Below, in pieces: positions 36,201 to 45,050 of a stretch of DNA of 64,000 nucleotides. Source of the stretch: Phaeobacter cretensis. Lineage in GTDB: Bacteria; Pseudomonadota; Alphaproteobacteria; Rhodobacterales; Rhodobacteraceae. The DNA is taken from the NCBI RefSeq assembly GCF_047372505.1, contig NZ_JBKBEU010000001.1, positions 2,604,001 to 2,668,000 on the forward strand. Direction: 5' to 3'. The notes below the pieces were generated by a model, which was not told the origin of the DNA, ran no database searches, and saw nothing but the letters and a program-made list of their open reading frames with translations. How positions within the stretch are numbered: position 1 is the first letter of the stretch; each line of letters opens with the position of its first letter. A program made the position numbers and the translations under genes.

Positions 36201-37708
36201 TCACCATCGGATGGCGCAGTTTTGGCCTGTCGCCTTTGGTTCGACGCCTGACTATCGCGATTGTGGTTGGGGCGCTTTTGGCTTTTGCTCTGGCACCTTT
36301 CCACGCGCTTTGGCTGGTTGTGCCTTGCTTCGGGATGGTCGGTTATCAACTGCTGCAACTCTCCAGCGCTCGGCAGGGTGCGTTGTTTGGCTGGCTGTTG
36401 GGAACGGCTTACTTCTCAGTTGGAATGATCTGGATCTATGAGCCGTTTCAGATCGATGCTGCACGCTATGCCTGGATGGCTCCCTTTGCAGTCGTGGGGC
36501 TTGCTGTCGGCTTGGCTTTGTTCTGGGCGTTGGCTTTTGGTTTGGCCATACGATGGGCGCGCGGACACCTCCGCCTTGTCTTACTGATTGCCACACTGTC
36601 GCTTGCCGAATTTGCGCGCGCCTATGTCTTCACCGGCTTGCCTTGGGCCGCGTTTGGACAGTTCTGGATCGATACTCCTGCAGCGCAGCTGTTGCCTTGG
36701 ATCGGTCCGCATGGCTTGGCGGTGTTGACACTTATTGCTGCGTTGCCGATTGGCCTCATCCGTTACCATCCAGTCGTTGCATTGGCACCGTTCTTTGTAG
36801 TTGGTTTCGCCGTTTTGATGGCGCCGAGACCTCCCACCGCAGTGTTGACCGATAAAATAGTGCGTTTGGTGCAGCCCAACGCACCGCAGGATGAAAAATG
36901 GCATCCAGATTTGCGTTGGTCCTTCGTGCAGCGCCAATTGGAATATTCACGGGCCCCAACGGTCGACGGGTCAGCTGTTGACCTTATTGTTTGGCCGGAA
37001 ACGGCTGTTCCCTTGATGCTGAATTATGCAGATGATGTGCTGGATCAGATCGCAAAGGCAGCAGGAGATACGCCGGTGTTGCTGGGGATCCAGCGCAAGA
37101 CCGAGGGTCGATATCATAACTCTGCTATCGTGCTGGAGGGCAATGGAGTCCCCAGCCAAATCTATGACAAGTCTCATCTGGTACCTTTTGGTGAATATGT
37201 TCCGGCTGGGAACCTTCTGGCGCGTTTTGGCATCTATGGATTTGCATCGCAGGCGGGTGCTGGGTATGCGGCCGGGCCGGGGCCTCGACTGCTGGATTTA
37301 GCAGTGGGCAAAGCCTTGCCTCTGATCTGCTATGAGGCTGTCTTCCCACAGGATGTAAATGCCGCACCGGGGCGGGCTGACCTGCTGATCCAGATTACCA
37401 ATGATGCCTGGTTCGGTACTTACTCAGGTCCCTATCAACATATGGTTCAGGCGCGGATGCGTGCAATTGAGCAGGGGCTACCCATGGTAAGGGTCGCCAA
37501 TACGGGCATTTCGGCAATGATCGACCCCAACGGGAGAGTGTTAGGTGAACTGCCTTTGGGAGAGGCAGGATATCTGGACGCAGCCCTTCCAGCTCCTCTA
37601 AGGCCGACGCTGTATACTAGGACCGGAGATTGGCCTGTGTTTCTTTTCTGCGTCATTCTGGGTGGGTTCGCGCTGCATCGCTGCAACGTACTTGCGCGTC
37701 AGTCATAG
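36197..37708 (+). CDS. lnt: Apolipoprotein N-acyltransferase
   Basis: Inner-membrane enzyme of 503 residues that adds the third acyl chain to the N-terminal Cys of lipoproteins. About seven N-terminal hydrophobic helices are followed by a periplasmic nitrilase-like domain whose catalytic triad is seen: Glu in IVWPETAVP (about 260), Lys in YDKSHLVPFGEYVP (about 325) and Cys in PLICYEAVFP (about 378). The GTG start overlaps the corC stop as GTGA, so the two are translationally coupled. A final helix closes the chain. Confidence 0.95.
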   Translation: MITIGWRSFGLSPLVRRLTIAIVVGALLAFALAPFHALWLVVPCFGMVGYQLLQLSSARQGALFGWLLGTAYFSVGMIWIYEPFQIDAARYAWMAPFAVVGLAVGLALFWALAFGLAIRWARGHLRLVLLIATLSLAEFARAYVFTGLPWAAFGQFWIDTPAAQLLPWIGPHGLAVLTLIAALPIGLIRYHPVVALAPFFVVGFAVLMAPRPPTAVLTDKIVRLVQPNAPQDEKWHPDLRWSFVQRQLEYSRAPTVDGSAVDLIVWPETAVPLMLNYADDVLDQIAKAAGDTPVLLGIQRKTEGRYHNSAIVLEGNGVPSQIYDKSHLVPFGEYVPAGNLLARFGIYGFASQAGAGYAAGPGPRLLDLAVGKALPLICYEAVFPQDVNAAPGRADLLIQITNDAWFGTYSGPYQHMVQARMRAIEQGLPMVRVANTGISAMIDPNGRVLGELPLGEAGYLDAALPAPLRPTLYTRTGDWPVFLFCVILGGFALHRCNVLARQS

Positions 37709-37774
37709 CTGCTTAACCTCTCGGCTTTATAGATTGACGACACACGTCTCCCCGCGTACTGCGGATCGATTACT

Positions 37775-37818
37775 GCCACAACGGCTTCCTGGCGTGGCAG
37801 GCTAAACCCAACGGAGCA
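37775..37818 (+). promoter_or_regulatory. SAM/SAH riboswitch upstream of metK
   Basis: Hairpin arms GCCAC (37775-37779) and GTGGC (37794-37798) enclose AACGGCTTCCTG, followed by a linker and CAACGGAGCA (37809-37818). This matches the SAM/SAH riboswitch class, known upstream of metK in Rhodobacterales, in which the loop GGCTTCC pairs with GGAGC in a ligand-stabilised H-type pseudoknot. Here GGAG (37813-37816) is also the metK ribosome-binding site, 8 bases before the ATG, so ligand binding would shut translation. Recognition is by conserved sequence and structure read directly from the DNA. Confidence 0.9.
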
Positions 37819-37824
37819 CCTTTC

Positions 37825-39006
37825 ATGACCCGCACGAATTATACCTTCACCTCGGAATCGGTTTCCGAGGGTCACCCGGATAAGGTCTGTGACCGTATCT
37901 CGGACGCCGTTCTTGATGCCTTTCTTAAAGAAGAGCCCGAGGCGCGCGTTGCAGCTGAAACCTTTGCGACCACCAACCGTGTGGTCATCGGGGGGGAAGT
38001 CGGTTTGTCGGATCAGGACAAACTTCACGACTACATGGGCCGCATCGATGAGATCGCCCGCGCTTGCATAAAAGACATCGGCTATGAACAGGACAAGTTT
38101 CATCACGAAACGGTCAATATTACCAACTTGTTGCATGAGCAATCTGCTCATATCGCACAAGGCGTCGATGCGGCAGCCGACAAGGAAGAAGGTGCCGGTG
38201 ATCAAGGCATCATGTTTGGCTTTGCCACCAATGAAACGCCCGCATTGATGCCAGCACCAATCCAGTACAGTCATGCGATTCTACGCCGACTGGCCGAAGT
38301 GCGAAAAGATGGAAGCGAACCGACTCTTGGCCCGGACGCCAAGTCGCAGCTCTCGGTGATCTATGAAAACGGCAAGCCGGTGCGCGTCAGCTCTTTGGTT
38401 TTGTCTACCCAGCATCTTGACGAGACACTGACGTCCAATGATATCCGGGCGATCATCGAACCTTATATTCGCGAAACGCTGCCAGACGGTTGGTTGACCA
38501 ATGAAACTATCTGGCACGTAAACCCAACCGGGAAATTCGTCATTGGTGGCCCTGACGGCGATGCTGGCCTGACTGGCCGCAAGATTATCGTTGATACATA
38601 TGGTGGCGCGGCCCCACATGGCGGTGGTGCATTCTCGGGTAAGGATCCAACTAAGGTTGATCGCTCGGCTGCTTATGCCTCCCGCTATTTGGCGAAAAAC
38701 GTTGTGGCTGCGGGCCTTGCGGATAAATGCACCATTCAGCTTTCATATGCGATTGGCGTGGCCAAACCGCTGTCGATTTACGCTGACACTCATGGCACCG
38801 GCGATGTGGATGCGGCCAAGATCGAGGCGGCAATCGATCAGATCATGGATTTGACGCCGCGCGGCATCCGTAGTCATCTTGGGCTGAATAAACCAATTTA
38901 CGAACGGACGGCGGCATATGGGCATTTTGGCCGTGAGCCAGATGCCGACGGCGGATTTAGCTGGGAGCGTACAGATCTTGTTGATGCGCTGACCAAAGCG
39001 CTCTGA
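37825..39006 (+). CDS. metK: S-adenosylmethionine synthase
   Basis: Makes S-adenosylmethionine from methionine and ATP; 393 residues. The N-terminal signature SESVSEGHPDKVCDRISDAV is at about 9-28, GAGDQGIMFGFA (about 124) is the hexapeptide-region loop, and GGGAFSGKDPTKVDRSAAY (about 268) holds the phosphate-binding lysine. It is controlled at translation by the SAM/SAH riboswitch in its leader, a direct product-feedback loop, and is followed by its own terminator. The product feeds the methyltransferase TrmB downstream and radical-SAM MiaB upstream. Confidence 0.97.
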   Translation: MTRTNYTFTSESVSEGHPDKVCDRISDAVLDAFLKEEPEARVAAETFATTNRVVIGGEVGLSDQDKLHDYMGRIDEIARACIKDIGYEQDKFHHETVNITNLLHEQSAHIAQGVDAAADKEEGAGDQGIMFGFATNETPALMPAPIQYSHAILRRLAEVRKDGSEPTLGPDAKSQLSVIYENGKPVRVSSLVLSTQHLDETLTSNDIRAIIEPYIRETLPDGWLTNETIWHVNPTGKFVIGGPDGDAGLTGRKIIVDTYGGAAPHGGGAFSGKDPTKVDRSAAYASRYLAKNVVAAGLADKCTIQLSYAIGVAKPLSIYADTHGTGDVDAAKIEAAIDQIMDLTPRGIRSHLGLNKPIYERTAAYGHFGREPDADGGFSWERTDLVDALTKAL

Positions 39007-39037
39007 GAGGCATAGGCCTTTGGCGAAAACTGAGGAC

Positions 39038-39061
39038 AGGCGGGGTTTGCCCCGCCTTTTT
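39038..39061 (+). terminator. Rho-independent terminator of metK
   Basis: AGGCGGGG pairs with CCCCGCCT around TTTG, followed by TTTTAT, 32 bases beyond the metK stop. Confidence 0.9.
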
Positions 39062-39217
39062 ATGTGTGCCGTTTCCCAGATCACTTTGTGGCAAGCCGCA
39101 AGATAGGCTGCTCTCGTTGTTGACGTTGGCTGGAATAGCTGTCCTCGGCTTGACCCAAGCGCAGGCATCGGGCACAGGAGCGGCCAGGTTTTGATCGCTC
39201 GATAGGAAAGTCCCCCG

Positions 39218-39982
39218 ATGTCTGATGACAACAAGCCCAACCAAGCGCCCTCCGGCGATAGTCGGCCCAACGCGGTTGACAAACATCAGAGCGGCGCGCC
39301 GTGGCGTAACTTCTATGGGCGGTTGAAAGGGAAGCAACTCAAAGACAGTCAACAGCGATATATTGATGAGGATCTCGCCTCGCTTAGCCCGGGCGCGGTG
39401 GGATGGGATGTTAATCCAGACCGCACCAATCTTGATTTAGCAGCCATGTTCGAAGGGCGCGACGTCTGGCTTGAGATCGGTTTTGGTGGCGGTGAGCATC
39501 TGGTCCATCAGGCTAAATCTAATCCGGATGTTGGGATTATCGGTGCAGAACCATATATCAATGGCGTGGCCATGCTTCTGGGTAAAATCCGGCGTGCTGG
39601 TGCGGACAACATTAAAGTACATCCAGGTGATGCTCGTGATCTGATGGATGTGCTGCCGGAGCAATCCATCTCGCGCGCATTTCTGCTATACCCAGATCCT
39701 TGGCCGAAGGCACGCCACCACCGCCGCCGCTTTGTGACCCAGGAACATCTTGCTCCGTTGGCGAAATGCCTGAAACCAGGGGCTATCTTCCGCATTGCAA
39801 CGGACATTCCAGACTATGTGCGTCAGACAATGGACGAAGTGCCGAAGGCAGGGTTCGAATGGCTGGCGGAGGGGCCAGATGACTGGCGCATGGCCTGGGA
39901 TGATTGGATTTCAACTCGGTATGAGCAGAAGGCACTACGCGAAGGGCGAACTCCGCACTACATGACCTTCCGACGTCTCTGA
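39218..39982 (+). CDS. trmB: tRNA (guanine(46)-N7)-methyltransferase
   Basis: SAM-dependent methyltransferase of 254 residues that makes m7G46 in tRNA variable loops. SAM motif I is WLEIGFGGGEHLVHQA (about 86), followed by IGAEPYINGVAMLL, and the TrmB hallmark LLYPDPWPKARHHRRRFV (about 155-172). The N-terminal 40 residues are hydrophilic and less conserved, including a WRNFYGRLKGK segment typical of alphaproteobacteria. AGGAAAG precedes the ATG. The gene is monocistronic between metK's terminator and aroA. Confidence 0.95.
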   Translation: MSDDNKPNQAPSGDSRPNAVDKHQSGAPWRNFYGRLKGKQLKDSQQRYIDEDLASLSPGAVGWDVNPDRTNLDLAAMFEGRDVWLEIGFGGGEHLVHQAKSNPDVGIIGAEPYINGVAMLLGKIRRAGADNIKVHPGDARDLMDVLPEQSISRAFLLYPDPWPKARHHRRRFVTQEHLAPLAKCLKPGAIFRIATDIPDYVRQTMDEVPKAGFEWLAEGPDDWRMAWDDWISTRYEQKALREGRTPHYMTFRRL

Positions 39983-40110
39983 GCTTTCTTTCCGCGTACT
40001 TTATCGCCCAAACAATATCTTGAGGGCGCGACAACGGGAAAACACGCTGGACCGAAACCGAGCGATTGGGTAGGTCCAATTGTGAACGCTAGCATTTCGA
40101 AAGGTTCCCT

Positions 40111-41460
40111 ATGTCCGGACACGGCACGCCCCTCCCGATGACTTCGCACCGCGCGGATCCGCTGACCGGCATTGCCGAAGTGCCAGGTGACAAATCGATC
40201 TCACATCGCTCGCTGATTCTTGGTGCGCTGGCGGTTGGTGAAACCAAGATCTCCGGCTTGCTTGAAGGCGAAGATGTGCTGGACACTGCCAAGGCGATGC
40301 AGGCTATGGGAGCCGAAGTCACAAACCACGGCAGTGGCACTTGGTCGGTACATGGGGTTGGTGTTGGTGGACTTGCCGAGCCAGACCAAGTCATCGACTG
40401 TGGAAACTCGGGCACTGGGGTACGCCTTATCATGGGCGTTATGGCAACCTCTCCCATCACGGTGACCTTTACCGGAGATACCAGCCTGAACAAACGCCCA
40501 ATGGCACGGGTCACTGACCCGATATCTTTGTTCGGCGCTCAGTCTGTTGGCCGCTCGGGCGGCCGTCTGCCGATGACAATTGTTGGCGCTGCCGATCCAA
40601 CACCGGTTGTCTACACAGTGCCAGTCCCATCGGCACAAGTGAAGTCTGCGGTGTTGCTGGCAGGATTAAATGCGCCTGGAAAGACGGTGGTTATTGAGAA
40701 AGAAGCCACGCGTGATCATTCCGAACGGATGTTGGCGGGCTTTGGCGCAGAGATAACTGTTGAAGACACGGATGAGGGACGGGTGATTACCCTAACTGGG
40801 CAACCTGAGCTGAAGCCACAGACTATCGCGGTTCCGCGCGATCCGTCCAGCGCAGCCTTTCCTGTCTGTGCAGCGCTGATTACGCCTGGCTCCGATGTGC
40901 TGGTGCCTGGTATCGGTCTCAATTCAACGCGGGCAGGCTTGTTCTACACCCTGCAAGACATGGGTGCGGATCTTACTTTTGAGAATATGCGCGAAGAGGG
41001 TGGTGAACCCGTCGCTGACCTAAGGGCGCGCTACTCACCCGATATGAGGGGGATCGACGTTCCTCCAGAACGAGCCGCATCTATGATCGATGAATATCCG
41101 GTTCTCTCGGTTGTGGCTTCTTTTGCCACCGGCAAAACGATGATGACCGGCGTTAAGGAACTGAGGGTCAAGGAAAGCGACAGAATTGACGCAATGGCGC
41201 GCGGCTTGCGTGCCAACGGCTTGATGGTTGAAGAAGGCGATGACTGGTGGTCTGTGTCAGGTTTAGGTCCGGACGGAGTGCCCGGTGGCGGCACGTGTGA
41301 GAGTTTCCTGGATCACCGGATTGCAATGTCATTCATGGTGATGGGCATGGGGGCGCAAAAACCAGTGACCGTGGATGACGGAACGCCGATTGCCACATCC
41401 TTCCCTATCTTCACTTCCTTGATGACTGGGCTGGGGGCCCGGTTTGAGACAACGGAATGA
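40111..41460 (+). CDS. aroA: 3-phosphoshikimate 1-carboxyvinyltransferase (EPSP synthase)
   Basis: Sixth step of the shikimate pathway; 449 residues. GDKSISHRSLILGALAVGET at the N-terminus, LNKRPMARVTDPI, the NSGTGVRL loop (about 94) and the C-terminal LRVKESDRI and LDHRIAMSFMVMG motifs are all present. Overall it follows the class II pattern of Agrobacterium-type enzymes (GLLEGEDVLDTAKAMQAMGA), but the loop residue that is Ala in the glyphosate-tolerant CP4 enzyme (GNAATG) is Gly here (GNSGTG), as in sensitive enzymes. Stop overlaps the cmk start as ATGA. Confidence 0.96.
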   Translation: MSGHGTPLPMTSHRADPLTGIAEVPGDKSISHRSLILGALAVGETKISGLLEGEDVLDTAKAMQAMGAEVTNHGSGTWSVHGVGVGGLAEPDQVIDCGNSGTGVRLIMGVMATSPITVTFTGDTSLNKRPMARVTDPISLFGAQSVGRSGGRLPMTIVGAADPTPVVYTVPVPSAQVKSAVLLAGLNAPGKTVVIEKEATRDHSERMLAGFGAEITVEDTDEGRVITLTGQPELKPQTIAVPRDPSSAAFPVCAALITPGSDVLVPGIGLNSTRAGLFYTLQDMGADLTFENMREEGGEPVADLRARYSPDMRGIDVPPERAASMIDEYPVLSVVASFATGKTMMTGVKELRVKESDRIDAMARGLRANGLMVEEGDDWWSVSGLGPDGVPGGGTCESFLDHRIAMSFMVMGMGAQKPVTVDDGTPIATSFPIFTSLMTGLGARFETTE

Positions 41461-42080
41461 GCTTTACGGTAGCAGTCGACGGCCCTGCAGCAGCAGGCAA
41501 AGGCACCATATCGCGGGCAGTCGCGGCACATTTTGGCTTTGCTCATCTGGATACCGGGTTGCTCTATCGCGCGGTTGGCGCGCGGATGCTGGAAGGTGGC
41601 AAGCCAATTGAGGCCGCTCTTGCGCTGTTGCCGGAAGATCTGGAACGTCCGGAGCTACGCACTGCGCAGGTAGCGCAGGCCGCATCCAAGGTCGCTGTGA
41701 TCGCAGAGGTCCGTGCCGCGCTTGTCGATTTTCAACGTGCTTTTGCACGTCGGGCAGGTGGGGCGGTGCTGGATGGCCGTGATATCGGGACGGTGATTTG
41801 TCCGCGTGCGCAGGCCAAATTGTTTGTTACCGCCAGTGCAGAGGTGCGCGCGCAGCGCAGATTGCAGGAACTCATGGCTGCAGGAAACCCCACAAGTTTT
41901 GACGAAGTGTTGGAAGATGTGAAGGCGCGCGATGCGCGCGATACCAACCGGTCTGAATCTCCTTTGAGACCTGCCAGTGACGCCGTGCTTATTGATACAA
42001 GCGCATTGAGCATTGATGAAGCGGTCGCAACGGCCATCGCAGCGATAGAAGCCCGCTGTGAAACTGGGTCTCCGGTATGA
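41457..42080 (+). CDS. cmk: Cytidylate kinase
   Basis: Phosphorylates CMP and dCMP; 207 residues. P-loop VDGPAAAGKGTISRAVA at about 8-24, HLDTGLLYRAVG for nucleotide binding (about 31) and LDGRDIGTVICPRAQAKLFV (about 105) are typical. Translationally coupled to aroA by a 4-base overlap. The aroA-cmk-rpsA order is common across proteobacteria. Confidence 0.95.
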   Translation: MSFTVAVDGPAAAGKGTISRAVAAHFGFAHLDTGLLYRAVGARMLEGGKPIEAALALLPEDLERPELRTAQVAQAASKVAVIAEVRAALVDFQRAFARRAGGAVLDGRDIGTVICPRAQAKLFVTASAEVRAQRRLQELMAAGNPTSFDEVLEDVKARDARDTNRSESPLRPASDAVLIDTSALSIDEAVATAIAAIEARCETGSPV

Positions 42081-42163
42081 GATAGGTTTGCGACACTGAC
42101 GGGTGGACGCGCGTTGGTGTGTGAAACATTCTTCCACACTATTGGCTCTGATGACGGTTTCTC

Positions 42164-42192
42164 TTGCGCTGTTGAGGGAATCCGCATACTAA
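42164..42192 (+). promoter_or_regulatory. Candidate sigma-70-type promoter for rpsA
   Basis: TTGCGC and TACTAA stand 17 bases apart in the cmk-rpsA gap. They would start a leader of about 180 bases that includes the hairpin at 42241. Assigned from spacing and resemblance only; alphaproteobacterial -10 elements are weak, so confidence is low. Confidence 0.3.
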
Positions 42193-42240
42193 GCGCGCTG
42201 TCACTATAGAGGCGGTTAACGCACGGGCGGCATTCTGAGC

Positions 42241-42276
42241 AGGGTCGGGGCATACCTCGGCCCTTTGTGTTTGTTT
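42241..42276 (+). terminator. Terminator-like hairpin between cmk and rpsA
   Basis: AGGGTCGGGG pairs with CCTCGGCCCT (two G-U pairs) around CATA and is followed by TTTGTGTTTGTTT. It probably ends the aroA-cmk transcript; if the promoter at 42164 is used it would instead lie within the rpsA leader. The rest of the 301-base gap (42081-42381) holds no gene; a second GC-rich stretch near 42320-42345 (GACCGGTGG...CCGCCCGG) could fold in the leader. Confidence 0.65.
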
Positions 42277-42381
42277 GATCAGACCGGCATGTGCTGCGCC
42301 TCATACGGACCAATCTTCAAGACCGGTGGAGACAACCGCCCGGCCAGATAAAACCGATTTGTAAAGGAAACCTGAGACCAC

Positions 42382-44061
42382 ATGGCTCAAACAACATCGA
42401 TGGAGGAATTCGAAGCCCTCCTGCAAGAAAGCTTCGAAATGGACACACCCGAAGAAGGGTCTGTCGTAAAAGGCAAGGTTATCGCGATTGAAGCGGGCCA
42501 GGCTATCATCGACGTCGGCTACAAAATGGAAGGCCGCGTTGAGCTTAAAGAATTCGCAAACCCTGGCGAAGCACCCGAAATCTCTGTTGGCGACGAGGTG
42601 GAAGTCTACCTGCGCGCGGCTGAGAATGCCCGCGGCGAAGCTGTCATCTCGCGTGAGATGGCCCGTCGTGAAGAAGCATGGGATCGCCTGGAAAAAGCAT
42701 ATGCCGACGATCAGCGCGTCGAAGGTGCGATCTTCGGCCGCGTCAAAGGCGGCTTCACTGTCGATCTGGGCGGCGCTGTTGCGTTCTTGCCCGGCTCGCA
42801 GGTTGACGTGCGCCCTGTGCGCGACGCCGGCCCTCTGATGGGTCTGAAGCAGCCGTTCCAGATTCTGAAAATGGACCGTCGTCGTGGCAACATCGTTGTG
42901 TCCCGTCGTGCCATTCTCGAAGAATCGCGTGCCGAACAGCGTGCTGAAGTCATCGGCAATCTTTCCGAAGGTCAAGCGGTTGACGGCGTGGTCAAGAACA
43001 TCACCGAATACGGTGCGTTTGTAGACCTCGGCGGCGTTGACGGCCTGCTGCACGTCACCGACATGGCATGGCGCCGTGTGAACCATCCCTCAGAGATCCT
43101 GTCGATCGGCGAAACCGTCAAGGTTCAGGTCATCAAGATCAACAAAGAGACTCACCGTATCTCCCTCGGCATGAAGCAGCTGCAGGAAGATCCGTGGGAT
43201 CTGGTTGGTGCCAAGTACCCGCTGTCGTCCGTACACAAGGGTCGCGTTACCAACATCACTGATTACGGTGCATTTGTTGAGCTGGAACCAGGTGTTGAAG
43301 GTCTGGTTCACGTGTCCGAGATGTCCTGGACCAAGAAAAACGTTCACCCTGGCAAGATCGTTTCGACCAGCCAGGAAGTCGACGTTATGGTTCTGGAAAT
43401 CGACGGTTCCAAGCGTCGCGTCTCCCTTGGCCTCAAGCAGACCATGCGTAACCCATGGGAAGTGTTTGCAGAAACACACCCCGAGGGCACTGAGGTCGAA
43501 GGCGAAGTCAAGAACATCACCGAATTCGGTCTGTTCATCGGCCTCGACGGCGACATCGACGGTATGGTTCACCTCTCCGACCTGAGCTGGGACGAGCGTG
43601 GCGAAGATGCGATCCAGAACTACCGCAAGAGCGACATGGTTTCGGCCGTTGTCTCCGAAGTGGATGTTGAAAAAGAGCGTATTTCCCTGTCGATCAAAGC
43701 ACTAGGTGGCGACAAGTTCGCAGAAGCAGTGGGCGGTGTTAAGCGCGGTTCCATCGTAACTGTGAATGTCACCGCGATCGAAGAAGGCGGCATCGAAGTA
43801 GAATACGAAGGTATGAAGTCCTTCATCCGCCGCTCCGATCTGTCTCGTGATCGTGCCGAACAGCGCCCTGAGCGTTTCTCGGTTGGTGACAAGGTTGATG
43901 TGCGCGTGACCAATGTGGACGGCAAAACTCGCCGTCTGGGTCTGTCGATCAAAGCACGCGAAATCGCGGAAGAAAAAGAAGCCGTCGAGCAGTATGGTTC
44001 CTCCGATTCCGGCGCGTCGCTGGGCGACATTCTGGGCGCAGCTCTGAATACCGGCGACTGA
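42382..44061 (+). CDS. rpsA: 30S ribosomal protein S1
   Basis: Ribosomal protein of 559 residues that binds mRNA leaders and helps start translation. Six S1 RNA-binding repeats are visible, starting near residues 27, 112, 198, 283, 369 and 453; repeats 3-5 carry phrases such as NITEYGAFVDLGGVDGLLHV, NITDYGAFVELEPGVEGLVH and NITEFGLFIGLDGDIDGMVH. The tail is short (SSDSGASLGDILGAALN). AAAGGAAACC precedes the ATG. Codon use is noticeably more biased than in its neighbours (GGC, CGT, GTT), as expected for a highly expressed gene. Confidence 0.97.
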   Translation: MAQTTSMEEFEALLQESFEMDTPEEGSVVKGKVIAIEAGQAIIDVGYKMEGRVELKEFANPGEAPEISVGDEVEVYLRAAENARGEAVISREMARREEAWDRLEKAYADDQRVEGAIFGRVKGGFTVDLGGAVAFLPGSQVDVRPVRDAGPLMGLKQPFQILKMDRRRGNIVVSRRAILEESRAEQRAEVIGNLSEGQAVDGVVKNITEYGAFVDLGGVDGLLHVTDMAWRRVNHPSEILSIGETVKVQVIKINKETHRISLGMKQLQEDPWDLVGAKYPLSSVHKGRVTNITDYGAFVELEPGVEGLVHVSEMSWTKKNVHPGKIVSTSQEVDVMVLEIDGSKRRVSLGLKQTMRNPWEVFAETHPEGTEVEGEVKNITEFGLFIGLDGDIDGMVHLSDLSWDERGEDAIQNYRKSDMVSAVVSEVDVEKERISLSIKALGGDKFAEAVGGVKRGSIVTVNVTAIEEGGIEVEYEGMKSFIRRSDLSRDRAEQRPERFSVGDKVDVRVTNVDGKTRRLGLSIKAREIAEEKEAVEQYGSSDSGASLGDILGAALNTGD

Positions 44062-44091
44062 TTTCAGTAGCGCGCTTAGCTGATGATTTTG

Positions 44092-44127
44092 AACGGCCCC
44101 ACCTCTCAGAGGTGGGGCCGTTTCCTT
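44092..44127 (+). terminator. Strong rho-independent terminator of rpsA
   Basis: AACGGCCCCACCTC pairs with GAGGTGGGGCCGTT around a 3-base loop, followed by TCCTTTT. Between here and ihfB (44128-44404) no gene is seen; the ihfB promoter should lie there. Confidence 0.93.
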
Positions 44128-44404
44128 TTGTCGCAGGTTGCAAGAACACGCGTTGTGGCGAGATTGAAGCGGAGCAGCATCTCTATGCTCGACTGCGAAT
44201 CACAAACTCATCCTTCCTCCAGCTGATGAATTTTGGTCGCTATAGCCCTGGTTTGGGAGGTGAAGGCGTCTGAATATGCCTAATGATAGGCAAACACTGA
44301 CTTATTTATGGGGCAGGCCTGCATCCACTGTTCCCGGTTAGAGGTTTTGTACCTATAGTCTATGGATAGAAACTGTGCCTAGCTTGGCTTGGGAGGGCCG
44401 AGAA

Positions 44405-44689
44405 ATGATCCGCTCGGAATTGATTCAGAAGATTGCAGACGAAAACCCGCACCTGTATCAGCGTGATGTGGAGCGGATCGTTAATACGGTATTTGAAGAG
44501 GTAACCGACGCTATGGCGCGCGGTGATCGTGTGGAGCTGCGAGGCTTTGGCGCCTTTTCAGTGAAACAGCGGGATTCGCGCGTTGGTCGCAATCCCCGTA
44601 CCGGTGAAACCGTTCATGTTGAGGAAAAACATGTGCCGTTCTTCAAGACAGGTAAACTCTTGAGAGACCGCCTGAACGGAAAAGCTTGA
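44405..44689 (+). CDS. ihfB: Integration host factor subunit beta
   Basis: DNA-bending nucleoid protein of 94 residues acting as a heterodimer with IhfA. The HU/IHF signature RVELRGFGAFSVKQRDSRVG is at about 42-61, then RNPRTGETVHVEEKHVPFFK, which forms the DNA-inserting arm with its Pro. The ATG at 44405 opens the protein (MIRSELIQKIA), with GGGCCGAGAA ahead; an upstream in-frame start is not conserved. Stop overlaps the lapA start (TGATG). Confidence 0.95.
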   Translation: MIRSELIQKIADENPHLYQRDVERIVNTVFEEVTDAMARGDRVELRGFGAFSVKQRDSRVGRNPRTGETVHVEEKHVPFFKTGKLLRDRLNGKA

Positions 44690-45039
44690 TGCGTTATATT
44701 CGCTATGCCTACCTTGGGGTAATTGCCATTGCCCTGATCTCGATCTCTTTGGCAAATCGGGGGCTTGTTGAACTCAAGCTGATGCCTACAGCGCTGGCTG
44801 AGTTTGTTGGCTATAATTTTAGGATCGAGCTTCCGCTTTTTGTCGTTGTTTTGGGTGGCATTGCTGTTGGCCTGATCATTGGCTTTGTCATCGAATGGCT
44901 GCGTGAACATAAGCACCGTCGAGAAGCTGATCAGAAGGCTCGTGAAGCGAAAAAGCTCGCGCGCGAGGTAAACCGTCTGAAAAAGCAAAAACATGAGGGC
45001 AAGGACGAGGTCCTCGCAATACTCGACGAAGCGAGCTGA
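44689..45039 (+). CDS. LapA (DUF1049) family membrane protein
   Basis: Small inner-membrane protein of 116 residues. Two hydrophobic helices (about 5-25, LGVIAIALISISLANRG, and 43-68, LPLFVVVLGGIAVGLIIGFV) are followed by a basic coiled-coil tail (EHKHRREADQKAREAKKLAR). This is the LapA/YciS pattern; relatives take part in LPS assembly. Its start codon overlaps the ihfB stop, and an ihfB-lapA pair is widespread. Cytoplasmic tail length is ordinary. Confidence 0.88.
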   Translation: MRYIRYAYLGVIAIALISISLANRGLVELKLMPTALAEFVGYNFRIELPLFVVVLGGIAVGLIIGFVIEWLREHKHRREADQKAREAKKLAREVNRLKKQKHEGKDEVLAILDEAS

Positions 45040-45050
45040 CGCGTCATATG

